A stretch of 64,000 bases of DNA, from assembly GCA_964544145.1 (NCBI GenBank), contig CAZJAT010000007.1, positions 12,224 to 76,223 on the forward strand. Reading direction: 5' to 3'. Positions 50,526 through 58,956 of the stretch are shown piece after piece. The notes under the pieces were generated by a model. The model searched no databases, was not told the DNA's origin, and worked only from the letters and a program-made list of their open reading frames with translations. Position numbers and translations under genes: made by a program. The DNA comes from CAZJAT01 sp964544145. Lineage in GTDB: Bacteria; Hydrothermota; 32-111. The first letter of the stretch is position 1. Each line of letters begins with the position of its first letter.

Positions 50526-51060
50526 TATATTAATACTGTTCTCTGTAATCATTCAAGCAGAAACAGTTGAATATAGCATAAAGTACGGGAATTATTCAGG
50601 TACAAGCTCAGTAGTGAAAACAGAGATGTGTGATTCAATAATACTGCTGTATTCCACATCAGTATCATGGGGATTGGTTAAGATTTCGAACAGATGTTTA
50701 TTCAGCAGCGAATCATTAGACCCTGTTTACATTCATACTGAATTCAATTCATTATTTAAGAAATATAAAGGAGGAACCCTGTTTCTCGATTCATTTGCTC
50801 TCTATTATCAAGGAAAGGACACCCTCATATCAAGAGGTCAATACGCTGTCAATGACTGGCTTATTCTTCCATTTTTCCTAACTCAGTATGAAGACAGCAT
50901 ATATTCATGCACCCTGCTTCAAGGTGACATTACAATGTATAGGCAGATTGTCAGCGATACAGTAAAATGGATAAGTAATGACAATAAATCTGAAATAATA
51001 ATTTATAACAAAATTCCCATATTTATTAAATATGATAATACTGAATTAAGACAAAAATAA
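50476..51060 (+). CDS. Small exported protein of unknown function (DUF3108-like)
   Basis: The 194-residue product has a signal peptide ending near Ile-Ile-Gln-Ala-Glu. The mature part is beta-rich: Glu-Tyr-Ser-Ile-Lys-Tyr-Gly-Asn-Tyr-Ser-Gly at the start, and Gln-Tyr-Ala-Val-Asn-Asp-Trp-Leu-Ile-Leu-Pro-Phe near the middle. That layout resembles DUF3108 exported proteins, but the similarity is weak. The start is uncertain: ATG 50443, ATG 50476 and TTG 50491 are in frame and all overlap tyrS; I chose 50476 for the better signal peptide. Downstream is nadA, 11 bases away. Confidence 0.55.
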   Translation: MILYRLVNVNLSRLLCSILILFSVIIQAETVEYSIKYGNYSGTSSVVKTEMCDSIILLYSTSVSWGLVKISNRCLFSSESLDPVYIHTEFNSLFKKYKGGTLFLDSFALYYQGKDTLISRGQYAVNDWLILPFFLTQYEDSIYSCTLLQGDITMYRQIVSDTVKWISNDNKSEIIIYNKIPIFIKYDNTELRQK

Positions 51061-51071
51061 GGATTATTAAT

Positions 51072-51974
51072 ATGGATATTATTAAGGAAATTAAGAGATT
51101 AAAAAAAGAACATAATGCAGTTATTATAGCTCATAATTATCAATTACCCGAAGTGCAGGATATTGCTGATTATCTGGGAGATTCACTGGAATTAAGCAGA
51201 TTGTCCCGTTCATTACCTGAAAAAACAATTATATTCTGCGGAGTAAAGTTTATGGCTGAAACAGCTAAAATACTGAGCCCTGAAAAGACAGTGATTATAC
51301 CGGAAATAGATGCCGGTTGTGCTATGGCAGCAATGACTGATATTGATGAGCTTATGAAAATGAAACAAAATTATCCTGATGCTAAGATTGCAGCATATGT
51401 CAATACAACAGCTGAGACAAAGGCTTTCAGTGATATCTGCTGTACTTCTGCAAATGCGGCAATGATTGTTAATTCACTGGATACGGAACGGGTTATCTTT
51501 GTCCCTGACAGGAATTTAGCTGCTTATGTTGCTTCAAAAACGGATAAAACAATAATCCCATATAATGGTTACTGCTATGTTCACAATCAATTCACACTTA
51601 ATGATATTGATGATGCAAGAAAATTGCACCCTGAAGCAGTAATATTTGTTCACCCCGAATCACCCAGAGAAGTACAGGAAGCCGCGGATTATGTGCTGTC
51701 AACAGGCGGCATGCTGAAAATGGCAAATAATATAGACAAACCTATTATTGTGGGGACAGAAAGAGAGATGACATACAGGATGAGGAAAGAATACCCTGAC
51801 AAGACATTCTACGTATTTAAGGAAAATGATCCACCTATATGCACCAATATGAAAAAAATCACACTGAATAAAATCCTCTCTGCACTGCAGGACAATAAAT
51901 ATAAAATTGATATTAATGATAATATCAGAGAACGCGCTTTTCAATCCATAAATGCTATGCTCTCTGTTACATGA
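51072..51974 (+). CDS. nadA: Quinolinate synthase
   Basis: The 4Fe-4S enzyme that makes quinolinate from iminoaspartate and dihydroxyacetone phosphate in NAD synthesis. The 300-residue length is normal. Cluster ligands are Cys83 (Ala-Gly-Cys-Ala-Met), Cys168 and Cys257 (Pro-Pro-Ile-Cys-Thr-Asn-Met). The N-terminal Ile-Ala-His-Asn-Tyr-Gln and the Cys-Gly-Val-x-Phe-Met-Ala-Glu-Thr-Ala segments are canonical. AAGGA precedes the ATG by 9 bases. No nadB or nadC is in the window. Confidence 0.94.
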   Translation: MDIIKEIKRLKKEHNAVIIAHNYQLPEVQDIADYLGDSLELSRLSRSLPEKTIIFCGVKFMAETAKILSPEKTVIIPEIDAGCAMAAMTDIDELMKMKQNYPDAKIAAYVNTTAETKAFSDICCTSANAAMIVNSLDTERVIFVPDRNLAAYVASKTDKTIIPYNGYCYVHNQFTLNDIDDARKLHPEAVIFVHPESPREVQEAADYVLSTGGMLKMANNIDKPIIVGTEREMTYRMRKEYPDKTFYVFKENDPPICTNMKKITLNKILSALQDNKYKIDINDNIRERAFQSINAMLSVT

Positions 51975-51984
51975 AAGACCTACT

Positions 51985-52014
51985 AATTATCACCTGCAAT
52001 CTGCGAATTATCAC
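51985..52014. repeat. Two direct repeats of AATTATCAC, 21 bases apart, upstream of deaD
   Basis: Copies at 51985-51993 and 52006-52014, start to start 21 bases (two turns of the helix), in the 145-base gap between nadA and deaD. They end seven bases before a TTGACT box. The spacing suits binding of a dimeric regulator on one face of the DNA. Confidence 0.4.
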
Positions 52015-52020
52015 TATGCA

Positions 52021-52046
52021 TTGACTTTTAGCATATTGGGTATAAT
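52021..52046 (+). promoter_or_regulatory. Candidate promoter of deaD
   Basis: TTGACT (52021-52026) and TATAAT (52041-52046) separated by only 14 bases, shorter than usual, which would fit an activator-dependent promoter. It leaves a leader of about 70 bases before ATG 52120. Confidence 0.45.
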
Positions 52047-52119
52047 CTTACAGTACAATATATTATAATTGTTTTTATGTATTTGATGCATATTAATGAT
52101 TTTGAAAAAAGGAGACATT

Positions 52120-53700
52120 ATGTCATATAAAACATTCAGCGAATTGGGATTATCCGATAATGCGCTGTATGCAGTATCAAAAAAAGGATTTGAAGAACCT
52201 ACTGATGTTCAAATCAAAACAATACCTTCGCTATTAAATACAAAAAACGATATTATTGTTCAGGCTCAGACTGGAACAGGGAAAACAGCAGCATTTGCTT
52301 TACCCCTAATTGACCTTATCCCCGGGAATAACAATCACCCTGTAATACTGATATTAACCCCAACTCGGGAACTGGCTGTTCAGGTCGCAGAGGAATTCAG
52401 TTCATTGAGGGGAAGAAGGAAAATAAACATACTTCCTGTTTACGGCGGTCAATCAATAGAACAGCAGATAAGAAAATTAAAAAGAGGAACAGATATAATT
52501 GTAGGAACACCGGGAAGAGTACTTGACCATATAAAGAGAGGGACATTGCAATGTGATAAAATAATGTATTTTATTCTTGATGAAGCAGATGAAATGCTTA
52601 ATATGGGTTTTATTGAAGATGTTGAGACAATAATGAAATCAACTGATTCAAACAGACGTGTAATGATGTTTTCTGCTACAATGCCAACTCCAATAAGAAA
52701 ACTTGCAGAACGCTATATGAAAACACCTGAAATGATATCTGTAAAGGATCAGCTGACAACTGAATTAACTGAACAGATTTATTTTGAAGTGGAAAACAAT
52801 GATAGATTGGAAGCATTATGTCGGATAATAGACATTGAGAAGGATTTCTATGGTCTGATCTTCTGCAGGACAAAGGTGGAAACAGGAAATCTTGCTGCTA
52901 AATTGTCAGACAGGGGATATAATGCAGATGCACTGCATGGAGACATATCACAGTTTCAAAGAGAAAAAATATTATCCCAATTCAGAAAACACAGGATAAG
53001 TATTCTCGTTGCCACAGATGTTGCTGCAAGGGGTATAGATATAACAGAACTTTCTCATGTAATCAATTATTCATTGCCCCAAAATCCCGAATCATATGTA
53101 CACAGAATAGGAAGAACCGGAAGAGCGGGAAAGGAAGGTGTAGCTGTTACATTCATCTCACGTTCAGAATTCAGAAAACTTTTGCTTATCAAGAAAATTG
53201 TAAAAACAGATATCAAAAAAGGTAAATTACCCGATATTGATGATATACTTGATCAGAAAAAGCGTAATATAAAAGAAGAGATAGAATTTATTATTTCAAA
53301 GAATAAACATAATGATTACCTGCAGACAGCCAGTGAACTGCTGAAAGGAGAGAATGACCCTCAGGCAATAATTGCAGGCCTTTTGAGATATACACTGAAG
53401 GATGAACTGAATAGAGATAGTTATAATGATATCAAGCAGAGTGTCGATTCAAAAGGCACTGCGCGGCTCTTTATGGCTCTGGGGAAACAGGATAAGATGA
53501 ATAAAGCCAAACTCATAAAAATGATATGCGATAAAACAAATATAAACAGCGGAGATATAAGGGATGTACGTATTCTCGATAAATTTTCATTCATGAATGT
53601 ACCCTTTGAAAGTGCTGAAATAATAATTAATGCATTCAGAAAGCTTGGCAAAGGCAGAAAAGCGCTTGTTGCAAGAGCAAAAGTCAAAAGGCAGCGCTGA
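52120..53700 (+). CDS. deaD: DEAD-box RNA helicase (CsdA/DeaD type)
   Basis: An RNA helicase for ribosome assembly or mRNA turnover. The 526-residue protein has the Q motif, Walker A Ala-Gln-Thr-Gly-Thr-Gly-Lys-Thr, Pro-Thr-Arg-Glu-Leu, Thr-Pro-Gly-Arg, Asp-Glu-Ala-Asp, Ser-Ala-Thr, Ala-Thr-Asp-Val-Ala-Ala-Arg-Gly-Ile-Asp and His-Arg-Ile-Gly-Arg-Thr-Gly-Arg. The C-terminal 80 residues are a DbpA-like RNA-binding domain. I start at ATG 52120, which has an AAGGAG SD; an upstream ATG at 52096 would add eight residues. A direct repeat and a -10 box lie upstream. Confidence 0.93.
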   Translation: MSYKTFSELGLSDNALYAVSKKGFEEPTDVQIKTIPSLLNTKNDIIVQAQTGTGKTAAFALPLIDLIPGNNNHPVILILTPTRELAVQVAEEFSSLRGRRKINILPVYGGQSIEQQIRKLKRGTDIIVGTPGRVLDHIKRGTLQCDKIMYFILDEADEMLNMGFIEDVETIMKSTDSNRRVMMFSATMPTPIRKLAERYMKTPEMISVKDQLTTELTEQIYFEVENNDRLEALCRIIDIEKDFYGLIFCRTKVETGNLAAKLSDRGYNADALHGDISQFQREKILSQFRKHRISILVATDVAARGIDITELSHVINYSLPQNPESYVHRIGRTGRAGKEGVAVTFISRSEFRKLLLIKKIVKTDIKKGKLPDIDDILDQKKRNIKEEIEFIISKNKHNDYLQTASELLKGENDPQAIIAGLLRYTLKDELNRDSYNDIKQSVDSKGTARLFMALGKQDKMNKAKLIKMICDKTNINSGDIRDVRILDKFSFMNVPFESAEIIINAFRKLGKGRKALVARAKVKRQR

Positions 53701-53732
53701 AAAATATATCCAGTATTATTGATTTGATACTA

Positions 53733-53762
53733 TTGACAAACAGAGAAATCATTTCATAATAT
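53733..53762 (+). promoter_or_regulatory. Promoter of the giant exported protein gene
   Basis: TTGACA (53733-53738), 18-base spacer, TAATAT (53757-53762). AGAGG at 53767-53771 is the SD, 5 bases before the ATG at 53777. Confidence 0.65.
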
Positions 53763-53776
53763 ATTTAGAGGTGTTT

Positions 53777-56700
53777 ATGAAAAAATTATTTCTGTTTTTT
53801 TCTGTATTTATATTGTTTATATCTTTATATTCAAAGGAAACTGAATTGTTTTTCCCGGTTCAATGGAAAGACCGGTCCTCATTCCCCTGCATTAATGAAA
53901 ATCTCACAATAACAGATCCCATATTCGGCTGTCAAAAGGTGGAAGCAGGATTGGCTGCAGGGCTCTCATCAGCAGAATTGTATGCCAAGGTTAAAGTGAC
54001 AGTTATATGGGATGAGGATTCGGTAATACAGGGTGATACATTGACATTGAGGATTATTACTGAACCGCTTAATGACAATAAACCTACAATATATTCCAAT
54101 TACGGTTTTTCCATTGGTTTGGGGGCTTCGATACAAGCATTCGGACCATTGGGCGGTCCATGGATAAGCGGCCCCGGTATAGGGTTGGATTTCAATGTTA
54201 ATATCAATAGCGATGAAAATCCCCCAATGGGCCCGGATGACACGGAAAAGGCAAAGGGCGATGATGTGGTAGATTTCCTTTCACTCATTCCGGAACAGAA
54301 AGCAGCCGCAAAGGGATTGGGCAGTCCAATAATAAATCAATATGGAGATACGCTCCTTTATAATTATAAAGGAGAAGGTAATTCTTCATCAGATGCATTG
54401 GGTTTATTTGATTTTGCATCATTAAAACTCTCCGGAGGATTAAAGATTAATGATGGAAATATCAAACTCAATATAGGATGCGGAAATTCTTATTTTACTG
54501 GCAGCAATTTCCAGTTTTCATGGTTTGAAAGAACTGATACATTATATTATAAAATATTTATTGATTCATTTGCTCCGGAATCAGCTGTGGATTATATATA
54601 TATTAAGAATCCCATTTATTCAATATCATTGTGGAACAGAATGGGTATGCAATTACAAACATTAGGAATAACACTTGCATCCTCTTACTGGATTGATGAG
54701 GATAAATATGATTTCAAAGGAACAAGATGGCTTGTGCCTCATCCCCTCACCCCCACAGCAGACCTTATCAGGCCCATACCCATAACAATAACAGGTTCCC
54801 CATTGTACAGACCAGATTATCAGTCAACATGGATATTTGCCATTCCTTATAATTATTGGAATGATTTCAGTGATGATTTCCCACAGGCATCATGTACAAC
54901 AGATTTTCGATTCATGGTTTATAATGGAGGCAGTTCAGTTGTTCCTGAGGGTTCACTGCGATTCACTACAGGAGAGGATACAGTCTATTTTGAAATAGAT
55001 TCATTGAATGTATATGATGCCCAGGAATTTTCATATAAATATGTATTTGATGAAGCAGGAGAATATTTTGTTACTATGGATGCAAATTATAATCATATGT
55101 GGGAAGAATACTCATATGCCAATAATCGATATACAGGAATGTACAAGGTTAAGGAGCCGCAGAAAAGACTGTATATAGGTATTAGAAAAGATTCTGTAAA
55201 TCTCCTACAGCCAGACAGCATATTGCGCATTACAGTACAGATGAATGAAAATGTAGATGATATAAGTTTGGATTATTCGGGTAATTTTTATAGAACAATA
55301 GTGCCCGGCAATGATACAATCCTCATTTCTGTCCTGCCGGATACAGCCAATACTGATTATTATATTACAAGTCACAATGAAATTACAACAGGACATAGTA
55401 TAGCAAATGATACAATTTATATTGAATTGGATAAATTTGCAGTTTTCTACGGAAGAGTTAATGATAATTTAATGATACCCATGGATTCTGTCAGTGTGAT
55501 GCTGGGAAGTTTATCGGACACAACAGATGCCTCAGGGAATTTTTCATTTAACCGTCTTATACCGCTTAGTGACACATTCAAATATTCCTTGAGCATACGT
55601 TCTCCTAAATACTATGAATATGACACTTCTATTCATCTCGGCTCCGGGGACTCTCTCTCTATGTCATTCACTATGATATCACCTGACAGCACAGCGCCGA
55701 TAGGCAGTATTGATATTATCGGCGGATTTGAAATGCATTCATTATATAAATGCTCTACAGGTGAAATTATCATAAAGCTATCAGCAAATGATGATTATTC
55801 GGGTTTAAAATTTGCCGAAATAATGAATGAATCCGGTATTTGGGATACATTTGATTTTGATTCACCGGGCGATGATTCCATTATGTATATAACATGGAAT
55901 CTGCCCAGTGACATTAGCAATGGATTTAAAAAGATATTCTGCAGATTCACAGATATGGCGAATAATACATCATTAAGCATTACAGATTCTGTTTATCTTA
56001 TAGCAGAGGGACCTACAGGTACATTTACTGTTATTGATTCAGTCACAAATTCTGAAAGTGTCAGGGTTCAATTGAATGCAATGGATCCTTTTTTGAATGT
56101 TGAAAAGGCTATTATTTCCGTATCAGGGGGAGGTTCATATACATTCAACATGACATCTGAACCTGTTTCCGTGCAGATTCCTTCTTCTGACGGGACTTAT
56201 ATCATATCATGTCAATATGTAAATTCCATGAATATAAGCGGAACATTATATACTGACAATTGTATTCACAATTATCAGGGATATGTGCTTATTGACTGGG
56301 GTAAGGAATTTTCAAAGGATAATGATGTAATACTCTCTTTTGACGGCAGTATTATTGGTGTAAATAATGTTGATCTGACAGGCGGTTTAGGATTGGGAAC
56401 ATATCCGTATTTACAGACATTTGTGCCCCATTGCAGTGAAATAGCAGCAATATCAGTGTATCTCAATAGTGTAACAAAGAATTCTCACATTTGCCTGTAT
56501 TCTGATTCAAGTGACGGATTCAGCAATCATATGCCAGGTCATTATTTGGGGAGCTATGATGTAAGCAGCGGGTCAGCAGGTTGGTGCTATGGTATATTAG
56601 CTGTTCCAGTAAGTGTAAATCCAACTGACACATATAATATTGTAATTTTTACAGATTCCATTACTGAGGTTAATTCTTCATTTTCTATTGAAAGCTGTGA

Positions 56701-58480
56701 TCCCTCAAATTACTCTGAAGGCAATCTCTACGGCAGTCCTGCGAAAAAAGGCCTTATGTGGTTTGATATGTCATGTGATATGGCATTCAAGATATATGGG
56801 AAACCGGATAGTATTGAAATATCAGACAGTGCAGATATGAGCTCATCTCAAATTATTTCTTATAGGACAACATATCCATGGATATTGGATAATACTTATG
56901 GTCATGCTTATGTTTTCTCAAGATATAAATACGGCGGGATATGGAATGATATCATTAATGACGGAATTATTATTGATACATCAGCTCCATCAATAAGTAA
57001 TATCGATATAAACAGGGGCCGCCTTTTTACAGAAACACCTGCATGCACAGTAAGTGTCGCATATTCTGATGATTTCTCCCAGGAATGTTCATTGTTTGTT
57101 AATTCTGAATCTTATTTTGTCAGCAGAAATCAATCATTTATTTATTATTTTGAGGACAGTATAACAGAAACAAAAACATTGAATATTCAAGCCAAGGATA
57201 TGGCAGGTAATATTTCAGGTATCCATCAGGCATCTATTGATTATGATTCTTTAGGTATTGAATTTTACCCTAATTTCAATAACTCATCATCTATTTATAT
57301 AAGCAGCAGATATCCCACTCTGTACTTTAATACATCCAAGAGTATAAATCCCGACAGCATTAGATTCTTTGAATCATTTATCAATAATAAATGGAAACCA
57401 TATTCATCATCAGTTGCATGTACATTAAACTCAAACCCATATATGCATATTATGGTTGTGGATGTAATGGATAATTATGGAAAATCAAGGCGTAATGTTA
57501 TACCTGCAATAATTGATTCCACTCCCCCATTGCAATTGAAAAGGGCATTTATATCAGATAATGGTGTGGATGGCAATGTTCGTGTTTCATGGACAGGTGT
57601 CAATGAGGATATTGAAAGCGGATTGAAAAATATACATTGTTATCTTCGTAATGTGGATGACACTTCTGTTATTACACAGGCCATCATAACAGAACCAAAT
57701 GTAAGTGATACAATCGTATATGGATTTGATTTATATAATTCATACTATTTCTCAATATCTGCACGAAATAATGCCGGTCTTTTTGGCGATTATATTTATT
57801 CTCCAGTATTTACAGTCAATTCAAACCCATATAATCCCACTATTCTGTACCCGAAAAATGATTCTGTATCTGTATTACCTGTGTTTTCAATAACTGCATC
57901 AGATTATCAGACAGATACAACACTGTGCTATAAAATTGAAATAGCTGATGATAACACATTTTCAAATATTATCCGTGTCTTTGACGGTAAATCAGTAATG
58001 GACAATTGGTCCCATGACAGATATGCTTCCGGTGATACTGCAGAATATTATGTACAGTCCGATGATTCCCTCTATATCGGTAATATGTATTACTGGAGAG
58101 CTTATGTATATGATTCAGTTTCATCAGGCATTGTTTCAAATACTGATTCATTCTATGTTAATACCGTATCGGGAATTAAGCCGGATTATTATAAGAATAT
58201 AGATAAATTAAAATACACATTCAGAAACAAAGGTGTCTATTCAGGTGATATTGATTTTAATATTGAAATTCCAGCCTCTGCGAATATATGCTCAGCAGTA
58301 TATGATATCAAAGGAGCTTTTGTAAAAACATTGATTACAGGAGTATTGAGAAGAGGGGGTTATAATATTACATGGAATCAGAAGAATGCTTTTAATGAGC
58401 AGATCTCAGCCGGAACTTATTTCATTATAACCACAATTGACAATAAGAAATATAAAGAAAAAGTAGTATTAATAAGATAA
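53777..58480 (+). CDS. Giant exported multi-domain protein with FlgD/T9SS-like C-terminal domain
   Basis: The 1567-residue protein starts with a signal peptide (about 1-18). After about 400 residues of unassigned beta-rich sequence come a CARDB-like domain (about 370-465), a carboxypeptidase-regulatory-like repeat (around 560-630, Val-Phe-Tyr-Gly-Arg-Val then Thr-Thr-Asp-Ala-Ser-Gly-Asn-Phe-Ser), several Ig/fibronectin-like modules, and a C-terminal FlgD-type sorting module (Ala-Val-Tyr-Asp-Ile-Lys-Gly-x-Phe-Val, Thr-Tyr-Phe-Ile). No enzyme motif is seen. It is probably a surface structure or adhesin. SD AGAGG lies 5 bases before the ATG. Confidence 0.8.
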   Translation: MKKLFLFFSVFILFISLYSKETELFFPVQWKDRSSFPCINENLTITDPIFGCQKVEAGLAAGLSSAELYAKVKVTVIWDEDSVIQGDTLTLRIITEPLNDNKPTIYSNYGFSIGLGASIQAFGPLGGPWISGPGIGLDFNVNINSDENPPMGPDDTEKAKGDDVVDFLSLIPEQKAAAKGLGSPIINQYGDTLLYNYKGEGNSSSDALGLFDFASLKLSGGLKINDGNIKLNIGCGNSYFTGSNFQFSWFERTDTLYYKIFIDSFAPESAVDYIYIKNPIYSISLWNRMGMQLQTLGITLASSYWIDEDKYDFKGTRWLVPHPLTPTADLIRPIPITITGSPLYRPDYQSTWIFAIPYNYWNDFSDDFPQASCTTDFRFMVYNGGSSVVPEGSLRFTTGEDTVYFEIDSLNVYDAQEFSYKYVFDEAGEYFVTMDANYNHMWEEYSYANNRYTGMYKVKEPQKRLYIGIRKDSVNLLQPDSILRITVQMNENVDDISLDYSGNFYRTIVPGNDTILISVLPDTANTDYYITSHNEITTGHSIANDTIYIELDKFAVFYGRVNDNLMIPMDSVSVMLGSLSDTTDASGNFSFNRLIPLSDTFKYSLSIRSPKYYEYDTSIHLGSGDSLSMSFTMISPDSTAPIGSIDIIGGFEMHSLYKCSTGEIIIKLSANDDYSGLKFAEIMNESGIWDTFDFDSPGDDSIMYITWNLPSDISNGFKKIFCRFTDMANNTSLSITDSVYLIAEGPTGTFTVIDSVTNSESVRVQLNAMDPFLNVEKAIISVSGGGSYTFNMTSEPVSVQIPSSDGTYIISCQYVNSMNISGTLYTDNCIHNYQGYVLIDWGKEFSKDNDVILSFDGSIIGVNNVDLTGGLGLGTYPYLQTFVPHCSEIAAISVYLNSVTKNSHICLYSDSSDGFSNHMPGHYLGSYDVSSGSAGWCYGILAVPVSVNPTDTYNIVIFTDSITEVNSSFSIESCDPSNYSEGNLYGSPAKKGLMWFDMSCDMAFKIYGKPDSIEISDSADMSSSQIISYRTTYPWILDNTYGHAYVFSRYKYGGIWNDIINDGIIIDTSAPSISNIDINRGRLFTETPACTVSVAYSDDFSQECSLFVNSESYFVSRNQSFIYYFEDSITETKTLNIQAKDMAGNISGIHQASIDYDSLGIEFYPNFNNSSSIYISSRYPTLYFNTSKSINPDSIRFFESFINNKWKPYSSSVACTLNSNPYMHIMVVDVMDNYGKSRRNVIPAIIDSTPPLQLKRAFISDNGVDGNVRVSWTGVNEDIESGLKNIHCYLRNVDDTSVITQAIITEPNVSDTIVYGFDLYNSYYFSISARNNAGLFGDYIYSPVFTVNSNPYNPTILYPKNDSVSVLPVFSITASDYQTDTTLCYKIEIADDNTFSNIIRVFDGKSVMDNWSHDRYASGDTAEYYVQSDDSLYIGNMYYWRAYVYDSVSSGIVSNTDSFYVNTVSGIKPDYYKNIDKLKYTFRNKGVYSGDIDFNIEIPASANICSAVYDIKGAFVKTLITGVLRRGGYNITWNQKNAFNEQISAGTYFIITTIDNKKYKEKVVLIR

Positions 58481-58502
58481 ATAAACAATAATCTTGTTTA
58501 TT
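58480..58502. terminator. Shared AT-rich hairpin between convergent genes
   Basis: A 9-bp stem AATAAACAA/TTGTTTATT with a 5-base loop. It overlaps the last base of the plus-strand stop codon and most of the minus-strand stop codon (58501-58503). The 20-base gap holds nothing else. It may act as a weak two-way terminator. Confidence 0.5.
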
Positions 58503-58956
58503 AGAAATTCAGCCCTGTTTCAGCTATACCCATTATAATAAATACAATAAAATAAATGAATCCTGACAACATGGATAGTATGAAAGTAATCCAACCTGCC
58601 CTGTTCCATGTATTCTGTGCCTGTTTGAAATCATTTATTGTATCATAATGTTTCTTTTTATATGCAAGCTCATTACCGCTTATACCCATCCAAATCATAA
58701 TTGCCAAAGCAGCTATCCAGCCAATAATTGGTATTATTACAACAAATACCCACAATGCTTCATAGACCTCATTGGCAATACCCCATATCGCTGTCTGCAT
58801 AAAAGCACCCATATTCCAAGATTTAATATCCTGTGGTATATTGTGCAAATTTGATTGCAATTCCTGCGGCATTGCATTGATTTCTGTGCCGCACTTATTA
58901 CAGAACACAGCTTCATCATTATTCATATTTCCGCATTTCGGACAATATCTGTTCAT
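58501..58956 (-). CDS. Zinc-ribbon membrane protein
   Basis: The 151-residue protein has an N-terminal zinc ribbon (Cys-x-x-Cys-Gly at 5-9 and Cys-x-x-Cys-Gly at 19-23), a Trp-Asn-Met-Gly-Ala-Phe-x-x-x-x-Ile-Trp-Gly-Ile-Ala-Asn motif (47-62), and three hydrophobic helices. Small proteins of this plan are common but uncharacterised. Its start shares a base with the stop of the cyclase gene (TAATG), with a GGAGG SD, so it is translationally coupled to it. The stop codon lies inside a hairpin shared with the convergent gene. Confidence 0.82.
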   Translation of the reverse strand: MNRYCPKCGNMNNDEAVFCNKCGTEINAMPQELQSNLHNIPQDIKSWNMGAFMQTAIWGIANEVYEALWVFVVIIPIIGWIAALAIMIWMGISGNELAYKKKHYDTINDFKQAQNTWNRAGWITFILSMLSGFIYFIVFIIMGIAETGLNF

